From an uncultured Methylococcaceae bacterium (GTDB taxonomy: Bacteria > Pseudomonadota > Gammaproteobacteria > Methylococcales > Methylomonadaceae): a DNA stretch of 5,147 bases. Below the pieces are notes generated by a model. The model did no database searches. It was not told where the DNA came from and worked only from the letters and a program-made list of their open reading frames with translations. Each line of letters opens with the position of its first letter. Position 1 is the stretch's first letter. Both the position numbers and the translations under genes were made by a program. Positions 1 through 5,147 of this stretch are shown in pieces. Where the stretch lies: NCBI GenBank assembly GCA_903903365.1, contig CAIUYS010000159.1:1-5147 (forward strand), in the 5' to 3' direction.

Positions 1-620
1 CGCTGGTGGGTGCCAGCGGAGGTGGCAAGTCTACTTTGATACAAACCTTGATTGGTCTTTATTTACCCAGTGAAGGCCGGATTTGTTTTGATGGCGTTCC
101 TATTGAGCGCATAGGTTTGGAAATTGTCAGGGAAAATGTGGTTACCGTGCTACAGCATCCGGTTCTGTTTAATGATACGATCCGCGCCAATCTAACGTTG
201 GGGAAACCGGCAAGTGATACTGCATTATGGAAGGCACTGGCGATTGCACAAATGGAAGAGGCGGTTAAAGATCTGCCAAACGGTTTGAATACGGTCGTCG
301 GTCGTTTGGGGATGCGGCTTTCCGGCGGTCAACGGCAAAGAATGGCCATTGCCCGCATGATTGTTGCCAATCCCAAAGTGGTGATATTGGATGAAGCAAC
401 CTCTGCGCTGGATAGCGAAACCGAGTATAAATTACATCAAGCGCTGGCTGCTTTTTTAAAAGGCAGGACTACCATTATCATTGCCCATCGTTTGAGTGCG
501 GTTAAACAGGCCGATCATGTTTATGTTTTTGAACAGGGTGTTATTTGTGAACAAGGCCGTCATGAAACGTTAATTAACAATAAGGGGCTTTATGCCAAAC
601 TTTATGGCGAATACCAATAA
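1..620 (+). CDS. ABC exporter, C-terminal ATP-binding domain (5' partial)
   Basis: This is the ATP-hydrolysing half of an ABC transporter; the reading frame is open to the left edge, so the N-terminus is missing. Numbering from the GTG codon at position 6, the motifs appear in order: Walker A GASGGGKST (2-10), Q-loop glutamine Q50 followed by LFNDTIRANL, signature LSGGQRQR (105-112), Walker B VVILDE with catalytic E130, D-loop SALD (133-136) and H-loop histidine H161 in IIAHRLS. All catalytic residues are intact. The TIRANL segment after the Q-loop and the LSGGQRQRMAIAR signature are typical of exporters of the MsbA / type I secretion / lipid-export class, in which this domain follows a six-helix membrane domain in the same chain. 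That membrane domain is inferred to lie upstream, outside the window. The exported substrate cannot be told from the ATPase domain. The 6-8 GTG is not a real start because it lies inside the Walker A region. Confidence 0.93.
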   Translation, partial: LVGASGGGKSTLIQTLIGLYLPSEGRICFDGVPIERIGLEIVRENVVTVLQHPVLFNDTIRANLTLGKPASDTALWKALAIAQMEEAVKDLPNGLNTVVGRLGMRLSGGQRQRMAIARMIVANPKVVILDEATSALDSETEYKLHQALAAFLKGRTTIIIAHRLSAVKQADHVYVFEQGVICEQGRHETLINNKGLYAKLYGEYQ

Positions 621-624
621 ATCT

Positions 625-668
625 GGTGAAATGCACAAGGTATAAATCAATCCCTTGAACCTTTCACC
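625..668 (+). terminator. Stem-loop after the ABC gene, possible weak terminator
   Basis: GGTGAAA (625-631) pairs perfectly with TTTCACC (662-668). Inside it CAAGG (636-640) pairs with CCTTG (653-657), leaving a 12-base loop and a small internal loop. The ten bases that follow (669-678) contain six T but no clean T-run, so it would be a weak intrinsic terminator at best. It lies 4 bases past the ABC stop codon and ends 23 bases before the next gene. It could instead be a stabilising or attenuating structure in a shared transcript. Confidence 0.3.
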
Positions 669-691
669 TTGCATCTTTAACCTGAATACTT

Positions 692-1525
692 ATGACCGAA
701 CTTTACGATTTACATTGTCATTCAACCGCCTCTGACGGCGCTTTATCGCCAACAGAATTAGTGCAGCGTGCGCACCAGCAGGGAGTTACTTCGCTGGCAT
801 TAACCGATCACGACACCACCAATGGACTCGTTGAAGCACAGTTGTGTGCAACGACGACAGGTATCAGGTTAATTCCCGGTATTGAACTGTCTACCAACTG
901 GCAAGATAAATGTTTCCACATAGTAGGGCTGGGGATTGATCCAGACTATCTGCCTTTGGCTGAAGCTACCCATAATTTGCAGGCTACCCGTTTGGAACGA
1001 GCCGAAAAAATTGCTTTAAAGTTGGAGAAAAAACGTATCCCTGGTGCGTTTGAAGCGGTCAAAAAAGCGGCGGGTAAAGGCATGATTACCCGTTCCCATT
1101 TTGCCGATTTTCTGCGCTCACAAAACCATGTATCTAACCAGCAAGAAGCCTTTGATCGCTATCTGGCTAAAGGCAAATCGGCTTATGTCTCAACATCCTG
1201 GGCTGAGCTGGAGTTGGCGGTAAGCTGGATTACCGGAGCCGGTGGGGTTGCGGTATTGGCGCATCCTTTACGCTATAAACTAACCGCCAATTGGATGAAA
1301 CGCTTGTTGACGGCTTTTAAGGAGGCGGGTGGGCAGGGCATAGAAGTGATAACCAGCAGGATGAATGCCGACGAAATACGCATTGCTGCGGATTATGCAA
1401 CCCGATTTGAATTGGCCGGATCAATGGGGTCTGATTTTCATAACGCAACCAATCAATGGGTGGAATTAGGCAGGCTTGCGCCGTTGCCCAATAACATCAA
1501 GCCGGTTTGGGAGTTGCTGGGTTAG
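692..1525 (+). CDS. rnm: PHP-domain phosphoesterase, RNase AM / YciV (TrpH) type
   Basis: This is a metal-dependent phosphoesterase of the PHP family. Its closest recognised relatives are E. coli YciV/RNase AM, a 5'-3' exoribonuclease that helps mature rRNA 5' ends and degrade short RNAs, and the related 3',5'-nucleoside bisphosphate phosphatase. The protein has 277 residues, close to the usual 280-295. The trinuclear-metal motifs are all visible: DLHCHSTASDG (6-16; H8, H10, D15), LTDHD (37-41; H40), PGIELS (62-67; E65), FHIVGLG (75-81; H76), TRSHFADF (133-140; H136), LAHP (189-192; H191) and GSDFH (246-250; D248, H250). The segment of about residues 100-170 is the inserted domain typical of this subfamily. 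It is expected to be cytoplasmic; no signal peptide is seen. The ATG at 692 puts the first metal motif six residues from the N-terminus, as in relatives, but no clear Shine-Dalgarno sequence precedes it. Whether the enzyme acts mainly on RNA or on pAp-like nucleotides cannot be decided from sequence alone. Confidence 0.9.
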   Translation: MTELYDLHCHSTASDGALSPTELVQRAHQQGVTSLALTDHDTTNGLVEAQLCATTTGIRLIPGIELSTNWQDKCFHIVGLGIDPDYLPLAEATHNLQATRLERAEKIALKLEKKRIPGAFEAVKKAAGKGMITRSHFADFLRSQNHVSNQQEAFDRYLAKGKSAYVSTSWAELELAVSWITGAGGVAVLAHPLRYKLTANWMKRLLTAFKEAGGQGIEVITSRMNADEIRIAADYATRFELAGSMGSDFHNATNQWVELGRLAPLPNNIKPVWELLG

Positions 1526-1541
1526 CTTACTGCAACTTTGT

Positions 1542-1680
1542 TCAACATCCAGTTGTAACTCCAACCGAATGATTGAGGACTTCAATCGCTTTCAAAACGT
1601 GAGTGACAGGGTTGCTGTTCTCGTCAAGCCTCGGCAACAAAATATGCAGGTCGTGCAAGGTTACCAGCCGATAATACGGC
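1542..1680 (-). pseudogene. Possible decayed 3' gene fragment (doubtful)
   Basis: Downstream of the coiled-coil gene, in a different frame of the same strand, an open stretch reads YYRLVTLHDLHILLPRL, then LDENSNPVTHVLKAIEVLN, and ends at a TGA (1544-1542). The composition is protein-like (mixed charged and hydrophobic residues, few rare-looking runs). It has no start of its own outside the neighbouring gene: the only Met-initiated version begins at 1763 inside that gene's 3' end. I recognise no family. It could be the tail of a gene broken by deletion or insertion, or simply chance open sequence between two convergent genes. Confidence 0.15.
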
Positions 1681-2118
1681 TTAAGGCAAAAATTTAATCG
1701 CAGCAATGACCATGCCGCCAACGGTAAGCGTTGTTGCAAAAGACCAGACCATAAAATGATCAATACGGGAAGTTAGCACTTCAAAGCGTTTATCGAATTG
1801 TTCAAAGCGCTTATCGACTTGCTCGAAGCGCCTGTCAACCTGCTCAAAATGTTTATCCACTTGCTCAATACGGCTATTAACTTGCTCAAAACGTATATCC
1901 ATATCTTTACGTAATAAAATCATTTCCTCTCGCAACTCTTTATTAAGAGCCGCCGTTTCAGTCCGTAAGTCTTTGTCTAAGTGCTCAAAATGATTAGTCT
2001 GCGCTTTAAGTACCAGCAAAATCATTTCATCGCTGCTTAAAGCTTCCTCCCCCAACTTTAAAAAAATTGCTTTGGTTTTATTGTCCAGCCAATCTTCAAA
2101 TAACTGATCATCAAACAT
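1681..2118 (-). CDS. Tail-anchored heptad-repeat coiled-coil protein, function unknown
   Basis: This is a 145-residue protein in three parts. Residues 1-45 are an acidic, probably helical head (LFEDWLDNKTKAIFLKLGEE). Residues 46-119 are a long charged coiled coil. Residues 122-140 form one hydrophobic segment (VWSFATTLTVGGMVIAAI) followed by K141 and the C-terminus, so it is probably a membrane-anchored coiled coil with its bulk in the cytoplasm. From residue 76 the sequence repeats every seven residues on the pattern R-F-E-Q-V-D-K. F77, I84, F91, F98, F105, F112 and I119 form one hydrophobic stripe, and V80, V87, V94, V101, F108, L115 and F122 the other, giving ideal a/d spacing. The architecture resembles DUF1640/CCDC90-like proteins, Borrelia Bdr proteins and XhlA-like haemolysin accessory proteins, but I cannot assign it to one of them. 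It runs opposite to both neighbours, so it is probably transcribed alone. ATG 2118-2116 is the first Met; only a weak purine/GT-rich stretch precedes it. Confidence 0.8.
   Translation of the reverse strand: MFDDQLFEDWLDNKTKAIFLKLGEEALSSDEMILLVLKAQTNHFEHLDKDLRTETAALNKELREEMILLRKDMDIRFEQVNSRIEQVDKHFEQVDRRFEQVDKRFEQFDKRFEVLTSRIDHFMVWSFATTLTVGGMVIAAIKFLP
1768..1893 (-). repeat. Six in-frame 21-bp tandem repeats coding heptads
   Basis: Six consecutive 21-bp units code for residues 76-117 of the coiled-coil protein. On the + strand the units share a core resembling TTCAAAGCGTTTATCGAATT, with variants at each copy. The central units differ at only a few bases, and the outer ones are more diverged. 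The protein units are RFEQVNS, RIEQVDK, HFEQVDR, RFEQVDK, RFEQFDK and RFEVLTS. DNA-level similarity between the units suggests expansion by duplication, with later drift, as well as selection for a coiled coil. Confidence 0.8.
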
Positions 2119-2170
2119 ACATCACACCACTTCACTTCACTACCAAATTACGGGTAGTTTAACACCAAAA

Positions 2171-2294
2171 TTAAAACCGCCCCAGCTTTCCTAAAACGCC
2201 TAATGAGGTGATGCGTTTAAGTGAATGGTTTAAACTCAAATCGCTTTAAGTAATTTCCTGCTTTGAAAAAACGGGGGTTAGGGGCGGTTATTAA
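2171..2294. repeat. Possible MITE-like element bounded by imperfect inverted repeats
   Basis: TTAAAACCGCCCC at 2171-2183 is the reverse complement of GGGGCGGTTATTAA at 2281-2294 apart from one extra base. The 9-base core AACCGCCCC/GGGGCGGTT is perfect. The 97-base interior codes for nothing I can identify and is A/T-rich with a GTTTAAAC palindrome (2228-2235). Both ends abut A-runs, so an AAAA target duplication is possible but not informative. A short non-autonomous element or a folded intergenic repeat would look like this; chance pairing is not excluded. Confidence 0.3.
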
Positions 2295-2302
2295 AAAAAA
2301 TA

Positions 2303-2322
2303 CTCCTTTTTAAAAAGGCGAG
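2303..2322. repeat. A/T-centred palindrome CCTTTTTAAAAAGG
   Basis: CTCCTTTTT (2303-2311) is followed directly by AAAAAGGCGAG (2312-2322). The core 2305-2318 is a perfect 14-base palindrome, and the flanks extend the symmetry with one interrupting C. It lies just right of the G-run GGGGGTTAGGGGCGG (2273-2287). Together they resemble the degenerate G/C-run plus T5A5 intergenic repeats scattered in some bacterial chromosomes. It could also be a regulatory site for the flippase gene. Confidence 0.35.
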
Positions 2323-2358
2323 GGAATACATACACAGCCCTTGCTGGTGTTGATCCTG

Positions 2359-2364
2359 TATAAT
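2359..2364 (+). promoter_or_regulatory. Candidate -10 box of the flippase gene
   Basis: TATAAT at 2359-2364 matches the sigma-70 -10 consensus exactly and would start transcription near 2371, about 20 bases ahead of the ATG at 2390. No good -35 lies at 16-18 bases: the nearest TTG hexamer, TTGCTG at 2341-2346, is only 12 bases away. The promoter would therefore be weak, activator-dependent or a coincidence. Confidence 0.4.
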
Positions 2365-2389
2365 TTCGGGTCATAACCGGAATTATCCG

Positions 2390-3892
2390 ATGACACTTCA
2401 AACGCAAACTATCATGGGTATTATAAAAAAACTTGCCTCTCAAACGGCTATCTACGGCATCAGCAGTATCTTTGGTCGATTTCTCAATTACCTGTTGGTG
2501 CCGCTGTACACCTATTATTTTTCAGCGGCAGAATACGGCGTAGTCTCAGAGTTTTATGCTTATGCAGGATTCTTTTCCGTTTTATTGTTATTCGGGTTTG
2601 AGACGGGCTATTTTCGGTTTCGAGATAAGGAACATACAGGCAGAGATGTTGCTTATTCGACAGCGCTAATTTTTGTTGTTCTGGTCAATGTGGTTTTTTT
2701 TCTGACCATATTACTGATTAATTCAAGGCTTTCATCAGCGCTAAATTATGCTAATCATCCCGAGTATGTGTTGTGTTTTACCTTGATTTTAACCTTGGAT
2801 GCAATTGCCTCTATCCCGTTTGCAAGGTTACGTGCTGAAGACAAGGCTTTTCGTTTTGCCGGCATCAAGATAACAGAGATAGCGATAACCGTACTGCTTA
2901 GTCTGTTTTTTATTATTTATTGTCCCAAGGTTTACGCGGAAAATCCGCACTCATGGATAAGTAAGCTATACAATCCAGCGATTGGCATTGGTTATATTTT
3001 TATAGCCAATCTGATTGCCAGCGTCTTTAAATTTTTGTTATTGTCGCCCCAATTAAAGGGTTTGGCTTGGGGGTTTGACCGAGAACTGTTTGGACGAATG
3101 ATACGCTACTCGCTCCCTATGGTGGTGATAGGTTTCGCCGGGATTATCAATGAAATGCTGGATCGTGCCTTGCTAAAATACTTGTTGCCTTATGATGTCC
3201 AGACCAATATGAAAATGCTGGGTATTTATAGCGCTTGTTACAAGCTGTCTATTTTAATGTCATTATTTATTCAGGCGTTTCGGTATGCGGCAGAACCTTT
3301 TTTCTTTGCCTATTCAGGCAACAGCGATGCTCGAATTGTTTACGCTAAAGTGCTTAAGTTTTTTGTTATTTTCTGCGTGTTTATCTTTTTATTGGTCACA
3401 TTGTTTATCGATTTTTTTAAGTATTTTCTGGGTGATGAGTTCCGTGCCGGACTTGAAGTCGTGCCGATTTTATTACTGGCTAATTTGTTTTTGGGTATCT
3501 ATGTCAATTTGTCTATCTGGTACAAACTCACTGACAGAACCTTGATGGGGGCTTTTGTCTCCTTGTCGGGTGCCGTGCTGACAATTGTGCTTAATATTTG
3601 GTGGATACCGTTACTGGGTTATGTGGGTTCAGCTTGGGCAACACTGGCCTGTTATGCCAGTATGGCGATGGTGTCTTATTTGCTGGGGCGGCATTATTAT
3701 CCGGTTGCTTACGATGTTAAACGGGTGCTGGGTTATATAACCTTGGGCGTGGGTTTGTATTTTGCAAAGGAACAGTTACCGGCAGGCACCGGCTTGCAAC
3801 AACCGTGGTTATTGTCGCTTGAGTTAATGTCTATTTATCTGTTGGTGACGGTGCTTTTTGAGCGGCGGCAGTTTGTACCGGTAAAACAGTAA
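2390..3892 (+). CDS. Wzx-type polysaccharide flippase (MOP/MVF superfamily)
   Basis: This is an integral membrane protein of 500 residues that fits the oligosaccharide/lipid-linked glycan flippase family (Polysacc_synt, Wzx/RfbX-like), which moves undecaprenyl-linked sugar units across the inner membrane. The N-terminal segment IIKKLASQTAIYGISSIFGR, followed by LNYLLVPLYTYYFSAAEYG, is the characteristic first helix and loop of this family. Hydrophobic segments fall at about 18-40, 52-72, 90-110, 125-143, 157-177, 200-218, 238-258, 278-300, 320-345, 355-375, 385-405, 412-432, 445-459 and 472-490, giving about 14 helices. Arg, Lys and Asp lie within or beside helices, as expected for a channel carrying a charged lipid-phosphate. 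The ATG at 2390 is the longest start. The ATG at 2414 begins MGIIKKLASQ, which matches the usual start of relatives and may be the true one; neither has a clear ribosome-binding site. No glycosyltransferase, polymerase or chain-length gene is adjacent here, so the exported glycan is unknown. Confidence 0.85.
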   Translation: MTLQTQTIMGIIKKLASQTAIYGISSIFGRFLNYLLVPLYTYYFSAAEYGVVSEFYAYAGFFSVLLLFGFETGYFRFRDKEHTGRDVAYSTALIFVVLVNVVFFLTILLINSRLSSALNYANHPEYVLCFTLILTLDAIASIPFARLRAEDKAFRFAGIKITEIAITVLLSLFFIIYCPKVYAENPHSWISKLYNPAIGIGYIFIANLIASVFKFLLLSPQLKGLAWGFDRELFGRMIRYSLPMVVIGFAGIINEMLDRALLKYLLPYDVQTNMKMLGIYSACYKLSILMSLFIQAFRYAAEPFFFAYSGNSDARIVYAKVLKFFVIFCVFIFLLVTLFIDFFKYFLGDEFRAGLEVVPILLLANLFLGIYVNLSIWYKLTDRTLMGAFVSLSGAVLTIVLNIWWIPLLGYVGSAWATLACYASMAMVSYLLGRHYYPVAYDVKRVLGYITLGVGLYFAKEQLPAGTGLQQPWLLSLELMSIYLLVTVLFERRQFVPVKQ

Positions 3893-3923
3893 CTCTTGTC
3901 ATCTTGTTGACGCTGTTTTCAAT

Positions 3924-3929
3924 TAAAAT
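3924..3929 (+). promoter_or_regulatory. Weak candidate -10 box before the AI-2E family gene
   Basis: TAAAAT at 3924-3929 differs from TATAAT at one base and lies in the 71-base gap after the flippase stop. The TTGACG at 3907-3912 is a good -35 hexamer but only 11 bases away, too close to pair with it. The gene may therefore have its own weak promoter or be read through from the flippase gene; no terminator hairpin is seen in the gap. Confidence 0.2.
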
Positions 3930-3963
3930 ACGGCGTGTTCTTTTTAAGACCTTACTCTAACTT

Positions 3964-5037
3964 ATGCCAAATAATCTGCAAGTACGCGCCCGTTTCATCG
4001 GTGGTCTTTTTTTACTGTTGCTGGGGGGTTGGGTTTTACACAGCTTTCTCGCCTTGTTGGTTTGGGCGGTGGTGTTGGCAATTTCCACTTGGCCGGTTTA
4101 TCAACGGTTATTGGCTTCCAATGAACTACATGGAAAAATGACCTGGGTGGCTTTTGGCCTGACTTTGCTGCTGGGTGTGATTGTTTTGGCGCCCGTGGGC
4201 TACGGTTTAAGCCGGTTGTTACAGGAAGCGCAAGCACTGGGCAAGCTGCTAACCGATGCGCAAAGTATGGGCATTCCACCACCGGCCTGGCTGCAAAACT
4301 TGCCAATAATAGGTGACTGGTCTACAGCCTATTGGATGACGGTGTTGGGCAGTTCAGAAGCCGCCAATGAGTCCCTGCACTGGTTGGGAACGGGCGGGGC
4401 GGTTAAGTATACCAAAGACTTTGCAGGCCAACTTTTACATCGTTTCTTCGGGTTTCTGACCATTCTTTTAGTGCTGCTTTTTGTTTATCAACATGGCGAT
4501 AGTTTGGGGCGGCAAGTTTTGGCGAGTAGCCGCAAGTTGTTCGGCGAAAAGGGCTTTCGCTATACAGTGAATGCCACCACGGCAGTGCGTGCCACGGTTA
4601 ATGGAATGATGTTGATTGGGGTGGGTAAAGGCTTGTTGTTGGGAGTAGCTTATGCGTTTGTTGGTTTAAGTAATCCCGCCATATTGGGCGCACTGACGGG
4701 CGTTTTTGCCATGATTCCCTTTGCGGCCAAACTGATCTTTGGTGCTTGTTCCTTGGTGCTGGTGGCACAGGGGCATATTGCCGAGGGCGGTGGATTGTTA
4801 GTATACGGTATGATTCTTACCCTGATTGCGGATAATTATGTACGCCCTGCGTTAATCGGTGGCGCAGTCAAGTTGCCTTTTATCTGGACGCTGTTGGGTA
4901 TTTTTGGCGGTATGGAGACGTTTGGTTTGCTGGGATTATTTTTGGGGCCTACGCTGATGGCGGTATTGATGTCGATCTGGCGAGACTGGATTGATGATAT
5001 GAACAAGCCACAAGTGCCGTTTTCCCGTGAAAGCTAG
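3964..5037 (+). CDS. AI-2E family transporter (YdiK/PerM-like)
   Basis: This is an inner-membrane protein of 357 residues, normal for the AI-2E transporter family (PF01594, formerly UPF0118). Members have been linked to autoinducer-2 export (TqsA) or Na+/H+ antiport; most, including E. coli YdiK, have no settled substrate. Helices are visible at about 10-25, 27-43, 60-80, 160-176, 210-235, 238-268, 274-290 and 305-336. Between helices 3 and 4 lies a soluble stretch (about 82-157), as in relatives. The conserved C-terminal block is clear: DNYVRPALIGG (290-300), KLPFIWTLLGIFGG (303-316) and FGLLGLFLGPTLMAV (320-334). The N-terminal AISTWPVYQRL (39-49) matches the YdiK-like branch (family form ATWP), so I favour a YdiK-like assignment without claiming the substrate. 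The ATG at 3964 precedes helix 1 by nine residues; no strong Shine-Dalgarno sequence is present. It follows the flippase by 71 bases on the same strand, so cotranscription is possible. Confidence 0.88.
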   Translation: MPNNLQVRARFIGGLFLLLLGGWVLHSFLALLVWAVVLAISTWPVYQRLLASNELHGKMTWVAFGLTLLLGVIVLAPVGYGLSRLLQEAQALGKLLTDAQSMGIPPPAWLQNLPIIGDWSTAYWMTVLGSSEAANESLHWLGTGGAVKYTKDFAGQLLHRFFGFLTILLVLLFVYQHGDSLGRQVLASSRKLFGEKGFRYTVNATTAVRATVNGMMLIGVGKGLLLGVAYAFVGLSNPAILGALTGVFAMIPFAAKLIFGACSLVLVAQGHIAEGGGLLVYGMILTLIADNYVRPALIGGAVKLPFIWTLLGIFGGMETFGLLGLFLGPTLMAVLMSIWRDWIDDMNKPQVPFSRES

Positions 5038-5063
5038 ATACAGCGTAAAGATTATAAATGGAT

Positions 5064-5141
5064 TAAGTAACAGGCAATAAAAAGCCCGCATAAAGCGGGC
5101 GCGTTGAGTTTTATTATTTTTATTATTTAAGCTGTTACTTA
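5064..5141. repeat. 10-bp inverted repeat enclosing the terminator
   Basis: TAAGTAACAG (5064-5073) is the exact reverse complement of CTGTTACTTA (5132-5141). The arms are 58 bases apart, and the GC hairpin sits between them, giving a possible nested structure in transcripts of either strand. The right arm probably overlaps the end of the incoming - strand gene or its stop codon. It may be chance. Confidence 0.35.
5076..5100 (-). terminator. Intrinsic terminator for a minus-strand gene beyond the right edge
   Basis: GCCCGC (5084-5089) and GCGGGC (5095-5100) form a perfect 6-bp GC stem with a 5-base loop. Read on the - strand the stem is followed at once by TTTTTATT (5083 to 5076), the classic rho-independent layout. 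On the + strand the stem is followed by GCGTTGAG before any T-rich sequence, so termination of the AI-2E family gene by it would be poorer, though the T-rich 5109-5128 may help. It implies a convergent gene ending near or past the right edge. Confidence 0.75.
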
Positions 5142-5147
5142 CACAGC

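Noticed and set aside
1531..1557. Stem TGCAACT/AGTTGTA as a terminator of the PHP gene
   Set aside because: It is only 7 bp, A/T-rich with one G-U pair, has a 13-base loop and no T-run after it.
1476..1697. 73-codon + strand reading frame
   Set aside because: It overlaps the end of the PHP gene in another frame, has no protein-like motifs and covers the convergent gap by chance.
1542..1763. Complete 73-codon - strand gene starting at 1763
   Set aside because: Its start lies inside the 3' end of the coiled-coil gene in another frame with no ribosome-binding site; only the 1542-1680 part is kept as a doubtful remnant.
1768..1893. Regularly spaced repeats resembling a short CRISPR array
   Set aside because: The 21-bp units are contiguous without spacers, in frame, and encode heptads of a coiled coil.
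3285..3545. 86-codon + strand reading frame
   Set aside because: It lies wholly inside the flippase gene in another frame; its hydrophobic, Cys/Ser-rich composition is the usual frame shadow of membrane-protein codons.
3907..3929. TTGACG with TAAAAT as a sigma-70 promoter
   Set aside because: The spacing is 11 bases, far below the 16-18 needed, so the pair cannot act together.
3935..4141. 68-codon + strand reading frame
   Set aside because: It overlaps the start of the AI-2E family gene in another frame and has no recognisable features.
3995..4306. 103-codon - strand reading frame
   Set aside because: It is antisense to the AI-2E family gene, rich in Pro/Lys/Arg with no domain, as expected for the complement of hydrophobic codons.

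Overview
The window looks like ordinary chromosome from a Gram-negative bacterium, most likely a gammaproteobacterium. The evidence is an RNase AM/YciV-type PHP phosphoesterase, an AI-2E/YdiK-type membrane protein and a moderate G+C content judged by eye. A methanotroph-like gammaproteobacterium (Methylococcales) is a guess from overall character only.

Layout: (1) 1-620, + strand: the 3' end of an ABC exporter gene, holding almost the whole nucleotide-binding domain from Walker A to the stop. (2) 621-691: a short gap with a two-step stem-loop. (3) 692-1525, +: a complete PHP-family gene (RNase AM / nucleoside bisphosphate phosphatase type). (4) 1526-1680: a short gap between convergent genes, possibly holding a decayed reading frame. 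(5) 1681-2118, - strand: a small coiled-coil protein with in-frame 21-bp tandem repeats and one C-terminal membrane anchor. (6) 2119-2389: a 271-bp divergent intergenic region with a possible MITE-like inverted-repeat element, a short palindrome and a -10-like box. (7) 2390-3892, +: a Wzx-type polysaccharide flippase with about 14 membrane segments. (8) 3964-5037, +: an AI-2E-family transporter. (9) 5038-5147: an intrinsic terminator oriented for a - strand gene that must enter from beyond the right edge.

The genes do not form an obvious single pathway. Two concern envelope export (ABC exporter, flippase), one is an uncharacterised transporter, one is a housekeeping RNA/nucleotide phosphatase, and one is an unassigned membrane-anchored coiled coil. 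The flippase has no glycosyltransferase beside it in this window. I see no defence system, CRISPR array, tRNA, rRNA or intact transposase. The parts most worth a second look are the heptad-repeat protein and the repeat-bearing intergenic region upstream of the flippase.
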